Assembly (NCBI GenBank): GCA_900469345.1
Contig: UBWZ01000004.1
Location: 1 to 64,000, forward strand
Length of the DNA: 64,000 bases
Direction of reading: 5' to 3'
Source: Hyphomicrobiales bacterium
GTDB taxonomy: Bacteria; Pseudomonadota; Alphaproteobacteria; Rhizobiales; Rhizobiaceae
Shown here piece by piece: positions 44,289 to 53,909 of the stretch; the stretch's first letter is position 1, and each line of letters opens with the position of its first letter. The notes under the pieces were generated by a model. That model saw nothing but the letters and a program-made list of their open reading frames with translations. It had not been told where the DNA came from and made no database searches. The position numbers were made by a program, and so were the translations under genes.

Positions 44289-45170
44289 TTATCCCTTGAC
44301 TGCGCCGGCCATCAGGCCGCGCACGAAATAGCGTCCGGCGACCACATAGACGATCAGCGTCGGCAGCGCCGCGAAGACGGCCGCCGCCATGTCCACATTG
44401 TATTCCTTGACGCCGGTCGACGACGAAACAAGGTTGTTGAGCGCCACTGTCATCGGCGAGGCTTCGCCCGACGAGAAGGACACGCCGAACAGGAAGTCGT
44501 TCCAGATATTGGTGAACTGGTAGATCACCGTGACGACGATGATCGGCCCGGAGGTCGGCAGCAGGATCCGCCAGAAGATGCGAAAGAAGCCGGCGCCGTC
44601 GATCATCGCCGCCTTGACGAGCTCGTCGGGAAAGGCCTCGTAATAATTGCGGAAGAACAGGGTGGTGAAGCCGAGACCGTAGACCACGTGCACGAACACC
44701 AGCCCGGCTGTGGAATTGGACATGCCGGCGGCGCCCAGCAGCCGCGCCATCGGGATCAGCACGGCCTGGAAGGGAATGAAGCAGGCAAACAGCATCATGC
44801 CGAAGACGATCTTGTGGCCGGGAAACCGCCACTTGGTGAGCACATAGCCGTTGAGCGCCCCGAGCAGCGTCGAAATCGCGACGGCCGGCACCACCATCTT
44901 GATGGAGTTCCAGAAATAGCCCTTGATGCCGACGCACGACACGCCGATGCAGGCCTCGCCCCAGGCCTTGACCCAGGCGGCGACCGACGGATCCTTCGGC
45001 AGCGCGAGCATGTCGCCGCCGCGGATCTCGTCGAGAGATTTGAGCGATGTCGTCAGCATCACATAGAGCGGCAGCAGGTAGACCAGCGCCAGCACGACCA
45101 GCGCCGTATAGATGAAGATGCGCGCCGTGCGGGCCGAGCCGGCACTGACGGTCTCGGTTGCCCCGCTCAT
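44289..45170 (-). CDS. Sugar ABC transporter permease 2 (GtsC-like)
   Basis: A 293-residue permease of the MalG type with six membrane helices. It contains the CUT1 loop motif EAFPDELVKAAMIDGAGFFR that docks the ATPase. The TSLKSLDEIRGGDMLALP segment and the Cys-containing periplasmic loop resemble glucose/mannose permeases. It starts four bases inside the upstream permease stop (overlap at 45167-45170) and ends four bases before the ATPase start. Confidence 0.9.
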   Translation of the reverse strand: MSGATETVSAGSARTARIFIYTALVVLALVYLLPLYVMLTTSLKSLDEIRGGDMLALPKDPSVAAWVKAWGEACIGVSCVGIKGYFWNSIKMVVPAVAISTLLGALNGYVLTKWRFPGHKIVFGMMLFACFIPFQAVLIPMARLLGAAGMSNSTAGLVFVHVVYGLGFTTLFFRNYYEAFPDELVKAAMIDGAGFFRIFWRILLPTSGPIIVVTVIYQFTNIWNDFLFGVSFSSGEASPMTVALNNLVSSSTGVKEYNVDMAAAVFAALPTLIVYVVAGRYFVRGLMAGAVKG

Positions 45171-46093
45171 CGGCTTTTCTCCCGCAGTTCCGAATAGAGA
45201 TAGGGAATGATGATGGCGCTGATCCCCATCAGCATCATCACGGCGCTCGCCGATCCCACATTCATCTGGTTCCGGTTGAAGGTGTAGGAATACATGAAGG
45301 TGGAGGGCAGTTCGGTCGCATTGCCCGGCCCCCCGCCGGTGAGCGCGATGACCAGGTCGTAGGACTTGATCGCCATGTGCGCGAGCACGATGAAGGCGGA
45401 CAGGAAGATCGGCCGCAGCAGCGGAATGATGATCCGCCGATAGATGGAGACCGTCGAGGCCCCGTCGATCTGCGCCGCCTTGATGATCTCGCCGTCGATG
45501 CCGCGCAGGCCCGCCAGAAACATCGCCATGACGAAGCCCGATGCCTGCCAGACGCCGGCGATCACGATCGTATAGATCGCCATCTTGGGATTGACCAGCC
45601 AGTCGAACTTGAAGCTCGTCCAGCCGAGATTGTGCATGGTGTTTTCAAGCCCGAGACCCGGATTGAGAAACCACTTCCAGGCCGTGCCGGTGACCACGAA
45701 GGACAGCGCCATCGGATAGAGGAAGATCGGCCGAAGGAGGCCCTCGGCGCGGATTCGCTGGTCCATCAGGATGGCGATGCCGAGCCCGAGCACGATGCAG
45801 ATGCCGATATAGAGCACGCCGAAGATCGCCAGGTTCTCGATCGCCACATACCAGTTGGGCTGCGACCAGAGCCGGTAATAGGCGTCGAAGCCACCCCATT
45901 TGTAGATCGGCATCATCTTCGACGTGGTAAAGGACAGATAGACCGTCCACAGGATGAAGCCGTAGACGAACACCAGCGTTATCGCAAACGACGGCGCCAG
46001 CACCAGCCGCGGCAGGCCGTTGCGGATGCCGTCGGCAAAGCCCGCACGCGGCCTTGTCGGGGCGACCACGGGGACGGGTTCGAGTGTCGTCAT
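45167..46093 (-). CDS. Sugar ABC transporter permease 1 (GtsB-like)
   Basis: A 308-residue permease of the MalF type, with six helices and the docking loop GEIIKAAQIDGASTVSIY. ATG 46093 is chosen: the in-frame codons upstream (to 46231) run through an intergenic repeat and encode no permease sequence. The binding-protein gene lies 214 bases upstream. Confidence 0.9.
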   Translation of the reverse strand: MTTLEPVPVVAPTRPRAGFADGIRNGLPRLVLAPSFAITLVFVYGFILWTVYLSFTTSKMMPIYKWGGFDAYYRLWSQPNWYVAIENLAIFGVLYIGICIVLGLGIAILMDQRIRAEGLLRPIFLYPMALSFVVTGTAWKWFLNPGLGLENTMHNLGWTSFKFDWLVNPKMAIYTIVIAGVWQASGFVMAMFLAGLRGIDGEIIKAAQIDGASTVSIYRRIIIPLLRPIFLSAFIVLAHMAIKSYDLVIALTGGGPGNATELPSTFMYSYTFNRNQMNVGSASAVMMLMGISAIIIPYLYSELREKSR

Positions 46094-46131
46094 GGTGATC
46101 TCCGGGCAAAATCTCAAAAAGGTCCCCCTCC

Positions 46132-46168
46132 GGCCTGCCGGCCATCTTCCCGCAAGCGGGGAGAAAAC
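46132..46168 (-). repeat. Dispersed intergenic repeat core, copy B
   Basis: GGCCTGCCGGCCATCTtccc followed by GCAAGCGGGGAGAAAAC; 33 of 37 positions match copy A (9621-9658) by eye. The same spacer continues to 46260 with CCCTCCCC/GGGGAGGG palindromic segments. As in copy A it lies upstream of an ABC permease start. Confidence 0.7.
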
Positions 46169-46307
46169 CCGTGGCAGCCACCTGCCCCTGTTCGGACAGA
46201 GACGGATCCGCCGGGTTAAGCCCTCCCCCATGTGGGGAGGGTGGAGAGGGGTCCATTTTACGAAGTCATTGAAGAAAAGAGGGGGTGACGTACCCCCTCA
46301 CCGGTCG

Positions 46308-47567
46308 CTACTTCGCGGCAGCGACCGCTTCCGGCAGGCGCTTCAACGCTGCATCCGTCGTCAGCTGGCCATTGAGGTGCTGGGTGATGACGTCGAGCAT
46401 GGCTTCCTTGATGGCGGCCGGCTGGGCATAGCCGTGCGCGAGCGAGCCGAGCAGCGTGCCCTTGGAAGACGCCTCGTTGAGGTCCTTCATGCCCTTCTTG
46501 CCGCAATCGTCGAACTTCTCGTCCGAGATGTCGGTGCGGGCGGGCACGGAGCCCTTGACCGTGTTGAAGGCGATCTGGAAGCCCGGGTTTTCGACAGCCG
46601 ACGCCATCTTCATCTGGGCGTCCTTCTGCTGCTTGTCACCCACGTCGAACATCATGAACTGGTCGGCGTTGAACAGCACCGACCCCTGCGTGCCGGGGAA
46701 GCGGATGCAGACGAAGTCCTTGCCGGGCTCCTTCTTGGCACGCAGCCATTCGCCCTTCGACCAGTCGCCCATTTCCTGCGCGCCGGCCTTGCCTTCGATG
46801 ACGAGCGCGGTGGAGAGGTTCCATTCACGGCCGGAGAAGTTCGGGTCGAAATAGGTGCGCAGCTTCGACATGTCGTCGAACACCTTCTTCATGGTGTCGC
46901 CGGACAGAGCCGCCGGATCGAGGTCGAGCACGGCTTTTTTGTAGAAGTCGGGACCGCCGACCGAAAGTACCACGGCTTCCCACATCGTGCCGTCCTGCCA
47001 CGGCACGCCACCATGCGCGAGCGGGATGATGCCCTGGCTCTTGAAGCCGTCGAGCAACGTGAACAGCTCGTCCATGTTGGTCGGGACCTTGCCGCCGGCC
47101 TTGTCGAGCGCCGCCTTGTTGAGCCACAGCCAGTTGGTCGAGTGAATGTTGACCGGTGCGGCGACCCAATGGCCGTCATACTTCGAGAAGGCCTGAAGCG
47201 CCGGCGGGATGACCTTGTCCCAGCCTTCCTTCTTGGCGAGGTCGTCGAGATTGGCGGCAACGCCCATTTCCGACCAGTCGCGCAGGTCGAAGCCGAGCAG
47301 CTGCACGGCGGTCGGCGGATCGCCGGCCGTCACGCGGGCGCGCAGTGCGGTCATCGCGGCAGAGCCCGCGCCGCCGGCAACCGGCATGTCTTTCCAGGAA
47401 ACGCCGTCCTTCTGGAGGTTTTCCTTGAGAACGTTGAGCGCAGCCGCTTCGCCGCCCGACGTCCACCAGTGAAGCACTTCGACCTGTTCGGCCGCCTTGG
47501 CGGCGCCGGCAACCATGGCGATCATGGCAGCGCCGGCTGCCAGCTTGCTGATCATACGGATGTTCAT
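46308..47567 (-). CDS. Sugar ABC transporter substrate-binding protein (glucose/mannose type)
   Basis: A 419-residue binding protein with a Sec signal (residues 1-24, ending AAKA). Mature start [20 protein letters not shown] matches the GtsA group of glucose/mannose binding proteins. ATG 47567 has an AAGGGAGAT ribosome site. It is the first gene of the transporter run and is divergent from a LacI gene. A C-terminal pair of cysteines (DDCGK) is not near the signal. Confidence 0.9.
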   Translation of the reverse strand: MNIRMISKLAAGAAMIAMVAGAAKAAEQVEVLHWWTSGGEAAALNVLKENLQKDGVSWKDMPVAGGAGSAAMTALRARVTAGDPPTAVQLLGFDLRDWSEMGVAANLDDLAKKEGWDKVIPPALQAFSKYDGHWVAAPVNIHSTNWLWLNKAALDKAGGKVPTNMDELFTLLDGFKSQGIIPLAHGGVPWQDGTMWEAVVLSVGGPDFYKKAVLDLDPAALSGDTMKKVFDDMSKLRTYFDPNFSGREWNLSTALVIEGKAGAQEMGDWSKGEWLRAKKEPGKDFVCIRFPGTQGSVLFNADQFMMFDVGDKQQKDAQMKMASAVENPGFQIAFNTVKGSVPARTDISDEKFDDCGKKGMKDLNEASSKGTLLGSLAHGYAQPAAIKEAMLDVITQHLNGQLTTDAALKRLPEAVAAAK

Positions 47568-47611
47568 TGAGATCTCCCTTTGCATCCGGGCTCCTCTCCG
47601 GATATGCAAAT

Positions 47612-47625
47612 TTATAACGATATAA
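47612..47625. promoter_or_regulatory. Candidate LacI-family operator upstream of the sugar ABC operon
   Basis: TTATAACGATATAA is a near-palindrome around a central CG, the usual centre of LacI-family operators, 45 bases upstream of the binding-protein start. 12 of 14 positions are symmetric. Confidence 0.4.
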
Positions 47626-47763
47626 CTCCCAATCCTGTCAACCCGGACGGGCAAGTTTTTTAAGATCCTGTCAGTTTCGGTTAATCTGCTGAATTGATTG
47701 TTTTAAACAGGATGGATATAAGATTTTCATCATATCGGAGAGCATCCCTGCGTTGGCAGCCGG

Positions 47764-47775
47764 CGATTTAAATCG
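47764..47775. promoter_or_regulatory. Palindrome upstream of the LacI gene
   Basis: CGATTTAAATCG, a perfect 12-bp palindrome, 52 bases before the lacI-type start. It may be an autoregulatory site, although the centre is TA rather than CG. Confidence 0.35.
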
Positions 47776-47826
47776 ATGTAGGTCTGCAATCTGCTGCGGG
47801 TGCAGGTGGGGATGGAGGGGGAATGG

Positions 47827-48864
47827 ATGTCGCCGAATGACCCGGGGGAGAGGGGTGGGCGTGGCCGGGCCATCGCCGGGGGATCGGGCAAGCCGACGCT
47901 GAGGACCATTTCGGAGCTGACCGGGCTCGCCGTGACGACGGTGTCGCGGGCGCTGGCGGACGCGCCGCAGATCGCTCTCGAGACCCGTCAGCGCGTGCGC
48001 GAGGTCGCCGCCGAGATCGGCTACCTTCCGGACCGTGCCGCCCAGCGCTTGCGCACCGGCCGCACCAACGTGATCAGCCTCGTCCTCGATCCGCACGAGG
48101 AAATTCTCGGCTACGGCACGTCGATGATCAGAGGGCTGACGGCCGCCTTGCGCGGCACGCCGTACCACCTCGTCATCACGCCGCATTTTTCCGACACGCC
48201 GCAGATCGATCCGGTCCGCCACATCGTCCGCAACCGCATGGCGGACGGCATCCTCTTCAGCCGCACCGAGCCCTCCGACGAGCGGGTGAGGTTCCTGCTG
48301 GAGCACGACTTTCCCTTCGTCTGCCACGGCCGGACCGAGCTGGCGACGCCCCACCCTTACGTCGATTACGACAACTACCAGTTCACCTACAAGGCCGCCG
48401 TCAGCCTGATCGCGGCGGGCTGTCGCAAGCTCTGCGTCATCCTCCCGCCTCCCCGGTTCACCTTCGCGCAGCACATGCGGCACGGTTTCATGACCGCCGT
48501 GCGCGAGGAAGGCATCGCCTTTGAGATCGCCGAGGGCATCACGCTCGACAGCAAGTCGGATGCCATCCGGGAGCATGTCGCGACCAGGCTGCGCCAGGCC
48601 GATGCGCCGGACGGATACATCTGCGGCGGCGAGGTCTCGGCTATGGCGGTCATGTCGGCAGCCTTCGACCTCGACCTGCAGATCGGCCGGGATGTCCGGC
48701 TCGTCGCCAAGCAGACATCCGGCCTGTTCGATGAGGTGCGCCCGCGCGTCGAAACCATCTATGAGGATCTGTCGCAGGCGGGCCAGGAAATGGGCACGCT
48801 GCTGCTCCGCCGCATGGCGGGAACGGCTGCGGTGGGCGAGATGCAGGTGATCCACTCCGCCTGA
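47827..48864 (+). CDS. LacI-family transcriptional regulator
   Basis: A 345-residue repressor. The helix-turn-helix with hinge is at residues 23-75 (TLRTISELTGLAVTTVSRAL, then GYLPDRAAQRLRTGRTN), followed by a periplasmic-binding-like effector domain. ATG 47827 has a GGAGGGG site. It is divergent from the glucose-type transporter, its probable target, and is followed by a strong terminator. Confidence 0.9.
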   Translation: MSPNDPGERGGRGRAIAGGSGKPTLRTISELTGLAVTTVSRALADAPQIALETRQRVREVAAEIGYLPDRAAQRLRTGRTNVISLVLDPHEEILGYGTSMIRGLTAALRGTPYHLVITPHFSDTPQIDPVRHIVRNRMADGILFSRTEPSDERVRFLLEHDFPFVCHGRTELATPHPYVDYDNYQFTYKAAVSLIAAGCRKLCVILPPPRFTFAQHMRHGFMTAVREEGIAFEIAEGITLDSKSDAIREHVATRLRQADAPDGYICGGEVSAMAVMSAAFDLDLQIGRDVRLVAKQTSGLFDEVRPRVETIYEDLSQAGQEMGTLLLRRMAGTAAVGEMQVIHSA

Positions 48865-48890
48865 AACGGCTCACGCGAACTGCAGACACA

Positions 48891-48918
48891 AAAAACCCCT
48901 CGTCGCGGAGGGGTTTTT
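48891..48918. terminator. Bidirectional rho-independent terminator
   Basis: AAAAACCCCTC (48891-48901) and GAGGGGTTTTT (48908-48918) with a 6-base loop, between the convergent LacI and DUF1236 genes. Confidence 0.9.
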
Positions 48919-48956
48919 CGCTTGCCTTGGAGGGGGCGTAGTTTCAGAGCCGGATC

Positions 48957-49355
48957 TTACTGGATGACCTGCACGACCTTGCGCGACCGCGGCTCGACGA
49001 TGACGCGCTGCTGATTGACGACCGTGTAGGCGTAGTTCGGGTTCTGCGGCACCGGGGTAAGGACGACGGTTTCCGGGACGGCGCGTCCAACGCTGATCGG
49101 GTCCTCGACCACGACCGACTGCTGCATCGGCTGTTCCTGGACGTAGGTGACGACTTCGCGCGGCGGCGGGTCGATCGCACCGCCGGCGACAGCGCCGACC
49201 ACGGCGCCAACGCCTGCACCGATCGGGCCGCCGACGATGGCGCCGGTAGCGGCACCGCCGAGCATGCCGGTGGCTGCGCCGTTGCCGTCCTGTGCAAACG
49301 CACCGGTGGCTGCGGCAAGTCCGAGGGCGGCGGACAGGATGATGAGCTTCTTCAT
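48957..49355 (-). CDS. DUF1236 protein with glycine-zipper segment
   Basis: A 132-residue exported protein with a Sec signal (cleavage after AFA-Q). A Gly/Ala zipper (GGPIGAGVGAVVGAVAGGA) suggests membrane association, and the C-terminal motif YTVVNQQRVIVEPRSRKVVQ is DUF1236, a rhizobial envelope domain of unknown function. ATG 49355 is the family start; the upstream open frame is leader. An exact EcfG promoter lies 31 bases upstream. Confidence 0.83.
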   Translation of the reverse strand: MKKLIILSAALGLAAATGAFAQDGNGAATGMLGGAATGAIVGGPIGAGVGAVVGAVAGGAIDPPPREVVTYVQEQPMQQSVVVEDPISVGRAVPETVVLTPVPQNPNYAYTVVNQQRVIVEPRSRKVVQVIQ

Positions 49356-49385
49356 GTTGTCTCTCCTTGAATGTCGTGGTCCCAT

Positions 49386-49410
49386 AACGGCAGGGTAAAA
49401 CACAGGTTCC
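49386..49410 (-). promoter_or_regulatory. EcfG-type promoter of the DUF1236 gene
   Basis: Minus-strand GGAAC (49410-49406), 16-base spacer, CGTT (49389-49386), exact consensus, 31 bases before ATG 49355. Confidence 0.8.
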
Positions 49411-49578
49411 CGCCCGGGACTTTGGTCTGGCAGGCGAAACCAAAGGACGATCGCCTGGCCTTCAATGGGAAAAGGCCGGGGCCGACGCCGCATTGTCATG
49501 ACCGCGTGCTTGAAGCATGGTGCTGTCGCGCCATGTCGGTGTCGCGGACCTTTCGGGTCGGCTGAAAAGGGGAACGTG

Positions 49579-50037
49579 ATGAGTTATTTGCTGGCGCTCT
49601 TTCTCGGTGGGGTATCCGGCCTTCGGGCCATGACGGCGCCGGCGGTGATCGCCTGGGCCGCACAGTTCGGCTGGCTGAAGCTGGATGGCAGCTGGCTCGC
49701 CTTCCTCGGCAGCGGTTGGGCCGTGTTGATCCTGACCCTGCTTGCGGTGGTCGAGTTCGTCACCGACCAGTTGCCGTCGACCCCGAGCCGCAAGGTGCCC
49801 CAGCAGTTCGCCGCCCGCATCGTCAGCGGCGCGCTGTGCGGCGCGGCGCTGGGCATCCCCGAGGGTTACTGGCTGGCGGGCCTCGTCTCCGGCATCATCG
49901 GCGCCGTCATCGGCACGCTGGGCGGCGCAAAGCTGCGCGCCAGGCTGGCGACGAAGCTGGGCAGCGACGCCCCTGCCGGGTTCATCGAGGACGCGGTGGC
50001 GGTGATTGCCGCCATCGTCATCGTCTTCATTCTCTAG
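49579..50037 (+). CDS. DUF4126 family membrane protein
   Basis: A 152-residue protein with four hydrophobic segments (residues 1-30, 45-65, 85-120, 135-152) and the motif GVSGLRAMTAPAVIAWA of DUF4126. ATG 49579 has an AAAAGGGG site. The disulfide oxidoreductase gene starts 11 bases after its stop. Function unknown. Confidence 0.8.
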   Translation: MSYLLALFLGGVSGLRAMTAPAVIAWAAQFGWLKLDGSWLAFLGSGWAVLILTLLAVVEFVTDQLPSTPSRKVPQQFAARIVSGALCGAALGIPEGYWLAGLVSGIIGAVIGTLGGAKLRARLATKLGSDAPAGFIEDAVAVIAAIVIVFIL

Positions 50038-50048
50038 GGAGCCTGCGC

Positions 50049-51422
50049 ATGCGATCCTTCGACGCCATCATCATCGGCACGGGCCAGGCGGGCCCTCCCC
50101 TTGCCGGCCGCTTCAACGATGCCGGCAAGACGGTAGCCATCATCGAGCGCAAGCATGTCGGCGGCACCTGCGTCAACACCGGCTGCAAGCCGACCAAGAC
50201 GCTGGTGGCGAGCGCTTACGCAGCGCACCTGGCCCGGCGCGCCGCCGATTATGGCGTCGTCCTGAAGAGTGAGGTCGGGATCGACATGCCGGCAGTCATG
50301 CGCCGCGCCCACCAGGTGACGCTCGACAGTCGCCACAGCAACGAGACCTGGCTGGAAGGCATGCAGCACTGCACGCTGATCCGGGGCCATGCCCGGCTCG
50401 AAGGCAGCAACATCGTGCGGGTGGGCGACGAACTCCTGACCGCGCCGCAGATCTTCCTCAACGTCGGCGCCCGCGCGACCATTCCCGATTTCCCGGGCGT
50501 CCACGACGTGCCCTTCATGACCAATAGCGACATCGTCGTCCTTGACCGCATGCCGAAGCATCTGGTGGTGATCGGCGGCAGCTATATCGGTCTGGAATTT
50601 GCGCAGATGTACCGCCGCTTCGGGGCCGAGGTAACCGTGGTCGAAAAGGGCCCGCGGCTCGTATCCCGCGAGGACGAGGACGTGTCGCAGGCAGTGCGCG
50701 AGATTCTTGAGGCCGAGGGCATCCACGTGCGCACCGAAGCCGAATGCATCCGTTTTGCGCCCCATGCGGACGGCGTGTCCGTGGGCGTCGACTGCGGGCA
50801 AGGCGAGCCCGAGGTGGTCGGATCCGACGTGCTGATCGCCGTCGGCCGGACGCCCAACACACAGGATCTTGGACTGCAGGAGGCGGGCATCGAGCTCGAC
50901 GAGCGCGGTTATATCAAGGTCGGCGACGACCTTTCCACGACGGTCGACGGGATCTGGGCGCTCGGCGACTGCAACGGCAAGGGCGCCTTCACCCACACCG
51001 CCTACAACGACTTCGAGATCGTTGCGGCCAACCTGTTCGACGGCGAGACCCGCAAGGTGTCGGACCGGCTGCTCGGTTACGCCCTCTATATCGACCCGCC
51101 GCTCGGCCGCGTCGGCATGACCGAGATGCAGGCCCGCAAATCCGGCCGCAAGGTGATGGTCGGACAGAGGCCGATGTCGCGCGTTGGGCGCGCCGTGGAA
51201 AAGGGCGAGACGCAGGGCTTCATGAAGATCGTCGCCGATGCCGACAGCAAGGAAATCCTGGGAGCCGCCATCCTCGGCACCGGCGGCGACGAATCCATCC
51301 ACGGCATCCTCGACATGATGAATGCCGGCGCCAGCTACGAAACGTTGCGCTGGGCGGTGCCGATCCATCCGACGGTGTCGGAGCTCTGGCCGACCGTCAT
51401 CCAGTCGATGAAGCCCGCCTGA
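50049..51422 (+). CDS. FAD-dependent pyridine nucleotide-disulfide oxidoreductase (mercuric-reductase-like)
   Basis: A 457-residue flavoprotein. The FAD motif IIIGTGQAGPPLAGRF is N-terminal, the redox disulfide is in GGTCVNTGCKPTK, the NAD(P) motif VVIGGSYIGLEFAQM is near residue 178, and the C-terminal dimerisation domain has the active-site His in IHPTVSELWP. There is no metal-binding N-terminal domain and no C-terminal Cys pair, so true mercuric reduction is unlikely; a thiol or quinone reductase role fits better. It follows the DUF4126 gene closely. Confidence 0.87.
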   Translation: MRSFDAIIIGTGQAGPPLAGRFNDAGKTVAIIERKHVGGTCVNTGCKPTKTLVASAYAAHLARRAADYGVVLKSEVGIDMPAVMRRAHQVTLDSRHSNETWLEGMQHCTLIRGHARLEGSNIVRVGDELLTAPQIFLNVGARATIPDFPGVHDVPFMTNSDIVVLDRMPKHLVVIGGSYIGLEFAQMYRRFGAEVTVVEKGPRLVSREDEDVSQAVREILEAEGIHVRTEAECIRFAPHADGVSVGVDCGQGEPEVVGSDVLIAVGRTPNTQDLGLQEAGIELDERGYIKVGDDLSTTVDGIWALGDCNGKGAFTHTAYNDFEIVAANLFDGETRKVSDRLLGYALYIDPPLGRVGMTEMQARKSGRKVMVGQRPMSRVGRAVEKGETQGFMKIVADADSKEILGAAILGTGGDESIHGILDMMNAGASYETLRWAVPIHPTVSELWPTVIQSMKPA

Positions 51423-51512
51423 CCCGGATCGGTCCGGTTTACCGGTTTCGTAAGAAGCTGTGAAAGCTTTTGCCGTTAGAACAGGGAAAACGCCTGTACC
51501 TGATGGAAGCTT

Positions 51513-53444
51513 ATGTGCGGTTTTGCTGGTTTTGTAGGTGACGGATCGGACGGCCGGGCGGCGCAAGCGCTGCTGTCTGCCATGGGATCGGCGATCGCCC
51601 ATCGCGGACCGGACGGCCACGGCCAGCTCGTCTCCCCGGGAGCCGGGCTTTCGCATGTTCGCCTGTCGATCGTCGGCCTTGCGGACGGCCAGCAGCCGAT
51701 GACCGAGGCGAGCGGCCGCTTCTCCATCGTCTTCAATGGCGAGATCTTCAATTATGTCGAGCTGCGCCACGACCTCGAGGCACGCGGCACCGTGTTCCGC
51801 ACCGGCTCGGACACCGAAGTCCTGCTGCAGCTCTATGCCCGGTTCGGCGATGAGTGTCTCTCCCGCCTCAACGGCGACTTCGCCTTCGCGATCTGGGATG
51901 CCCGCGAGCGTCGCATGCTCCTGGCCCGCGACCGCATGGGCGTCAGGCCTCTCTTCTATGCCAGCCATGCAAACACGCTCTATTTCGCCTCCGAAGCCAA
52001 AGCCCTGCTGGAGGTGCCCGGCATCGCAGCGGAGCTCGACCCTTACGCGCTCGACCAGATCTTCACGCTCTGGGCGCCGATCGCCCCGCGGACCGCGTTC
52101 AAGGGCATTTCGGAGCTTGAGCCCGGCCGGATGATCATCGCCGAAAACGGCAGCGTCACGCTTCGCAGCTACTGGAGCCTCGACTATCCGGCCGATGGCG
52201 AGCATCCGCGTCGCGACCCGGCCGTCCTCGAGGAGGAACTGCGCGCCCTGCTTTCCGACGCGACCCGGCTGCGGATGCGCGCCGATGTCCCGGTCGGCGC
52301 CTACCTGTCCGGCGGGCTCGACTCCTCTATGATCACGGCGATGGCCGCACCGCTTGCGCTTGACCGGCTCAACACCTTTTCCGTCACCTTCGATGACGCA
52401 GAGCACGACGAAAGCGGCTTCCAGCTGGCCGTGGCGCAGGCGCTTCACACCCGCCACCGTTCGGTCGCCTGCGGTCCGGGCGACATCGCCAAAGACTTTC
52501 CCGACGTTATCCGCGCAGCCGAACGGCCGGTCCTGCGCACCGCGCCGGCGCCGCTCTATTCGCTGGCAAGGCTGGTGCGCCGCTCGGGCATGAAGGTCGT
52601 TTTGACCGGCGAAGGCGCCGACGAGATCTTCGCCGGCTACGACATCTTTCGCGAGGCCCGCGTCCGTCGGTTCTGCGCCCGCCAGCCCGGCTCGAAGATC
52701 AGGCCGCACCTGTTCCGCAAGCTCTACCCTTACCTGCCGGGGCTCAGGCAGCAGTCGCCGGAATATCTCGCCGCCTTCTTCGGCACGACCAACGACGCGC
52801 TCGACGATCCGCTGTTTTCCCATCGTCCCCGCTTCCGCACCACTGCCGCGACCAAGATCTTCTACTCCGACGCGTTGCGGGCAGAACTTGGCGGCTATGA
52901 CGCCGCAGAGGATCTGGCATCGCGCCTGCCAGCCGACTTTCGCCGCTGGCATCCCCTCAACCAGGCACAGTATCTGGAAGCCCGCTTCCTGCTGCCGGGT
53001 TACATCCTGTCCAGCCAGGGCGACCGCATGGCGATGGCGCATGGCGTCGAGGGTCGCTTCCCCTTCCTCGACCACCGCCTGGTGGAGTTCGCCAGCCGAC
53101 TGCCGCCGGAGGTCAAGCTCAAGGGGCTGGAGGAAAAGCACATCCTGCGCCGCGTCGCCCGCAGCCTCTTGCCCGGGACGATCGTCAACCGGCCGAAGCA
53201 GCCCTACCGCGCCCCGGATTCCCGCTCCTTCGTCGGTGCCGCCGAACCCTCCTATGTCGCCGACGTGATGGGAAGCACAGCGGTGACGGAAACGGGCCTG
53301 TTCAACCCGACCGCCGTATCGCGGCTCGTCGGCAAGTGCCGGGCGAACCCCGTCGCAGGTTTTCGCGACAATGCCGCCTTCGTCGGCATCCTGTCGACGC
53401 AGCTGTGGATGCGAAGTTTTCGGGCGACCAAAGGGGGCGGCTAG
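51513..53444 (+). CDS. asnB: Asparagine synthase (glutamine-hydrolysing), AsnB type
   Basis: A 643-residue two-domain enzyme. The N-terminal glutaminase begins MCGFAGFVG with the nucleophile Cys2, and shows RLSIVGL and NGEIFNYVELR. The synthetase domain has the ATP-pyrophosphatase motif YLSGGLDSSMI near residue 265 and GEGADEIFAGY. It makes asparagine from aspartate, glutamine and ATP. Some homologues amidate other substrates in specialised pathways, so the acceptor is not certain. ATG 51513 is fixed by Cys2. The gene appears monocistronic. Confidence 0.9.
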   Translation: MCGFAGFVGDGSDGRAAQALLSAMGSAIAHRGPDGHGQLVSPGAGLSHVRLSIVGLADGQQPMTEASGRFSIVFNGEIFNYVELRHDLEARGTVFRTGSDTEVLLQLYARFGDECLSRLNGDFAFAIWDARERRMLLARDRMGVRPLFYASHANTLYFASEAKALLEVPGIAAELDPYALDQIFTLWAPIAPRTAFKGISELEPGRMIIAENGSVTLRSYWSLDYPADGEHPRRDPAVLEEELRALLSDATRLRMRADVPVGAYLSGGLDSSMITAMAAPLALDRLNTFSVTFDDAEHDESGFQLAVAQALHTRHRSVACGPGDIAKDFPDVIRAAERPVLRTAPAPLYSLARLVRRSGMKVVLTGEGADEIFAGYDIFREARVRRFCARQPGSKIRPHLFRKLYPYLPGLRQQSPEYLAAFFGTTNDALDDPLFSHRPRFRTTAATKIFYSDALRAELGGYDAAEDLASRLPADFRRWHPLNQAQYLEARFLLPGYILSSQGDRMAMAHGVEGRFPFLDHRLVEFASRLPPEVKLKGLEEKHILRRVARSLLPGTIVNRPKQPYRAPDSRSFVGAAEPSYVADVMGSTAVTETGLFNPTAVSRLVGKCRANPVAGFRDNAAFVGILSTQLWMRSFRATKGGG

Positions 53445-53623
53445 CGGCGCCGGCGCTCACACGGAAGTGAGGCCAGCGCGGTCAGAACCTTACGGTATTG
53501 TCATGATCCACCACCTTGCAAACAGGGGCGGATCAGGTAGGTTTGCGGTCATCGGCAGCTAGTGAAAAAGGGCGCTGTCGACTGGAAGAGTGTCGCGCTT
53601 TCGCCCCCTATGGGAGGCATAAG

Positions 53624-53842
53624 ATGAACCCCGCAGGCATAAATACCATTGCGCTCGAACCGAGCGATCTTGCCTTTCTCCAACAGGTCTACAGGCACAT
53701 GTGTGACGAACGTGGCCTGCCGGGCCACACGTCCGCCGCGACGGAACTCGCAGCCTCGATCATCGACCTCTACCAGAGCGGCGTCCGCAGCGAGCAGGAC
53801 CTTCAGTCGCGTCTGGGAAGCCATAGCTTCAGCGGCAGCTAG
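53624..53842 (+). CDS. Conserved rhizobial-type small protein (72 aa)
   Basis: A 72-residue soluble protein with the pattern LEPSDLAFLQQVYRHMCDER and IIDLYQSGVRSEQDL, which I recognise only as a recurrent unnamed small-protein family in Rhizobiales. ATG 53624 has a GGGAGG site. No promoter match is seen. It is convergent with a ferritin-like gene. Confidence 0.72.
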   Translation: MNPAGINTIALEPSDLAFLQQVYRHMCDERGLPGHTSAATELAASIIDLYQSGVRSEQDLQSRLGSHSFSGS

Positions 53843-53861
53843 CCGTCCTCAGAATGGGTCG

Positions 53862-53877
53862 CCCGCCATCCGGCGGG
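53862..53877. terminator. Short GC hairpin between convergent genes
   Basis: CCCGCC (53862-53867) and GGCGGG (53872-53877); no T-run, so termination is uncertain. Confidence 0.3.
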
Positions 53878-53909
53878 AGGCCTTCTCCCCCTCCCGCAAC
53901 AATTCCCAC

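Noticed and set aside
50049..51422. The disulfide oxidoreductase as a true mercuric reductase
   Set aside because: No N-terminal metal-binding domain, no C-terminal cysteine pair and no mer genes nearby.
50034..53141. A 1035-codon minus-strand frame opposite the disulfide oxidoreductase and asnB
   Set aside because: Antisense shadow; composition is His/Asp/Arg-rich and both plus-strand genes have complete catalytic motifs.
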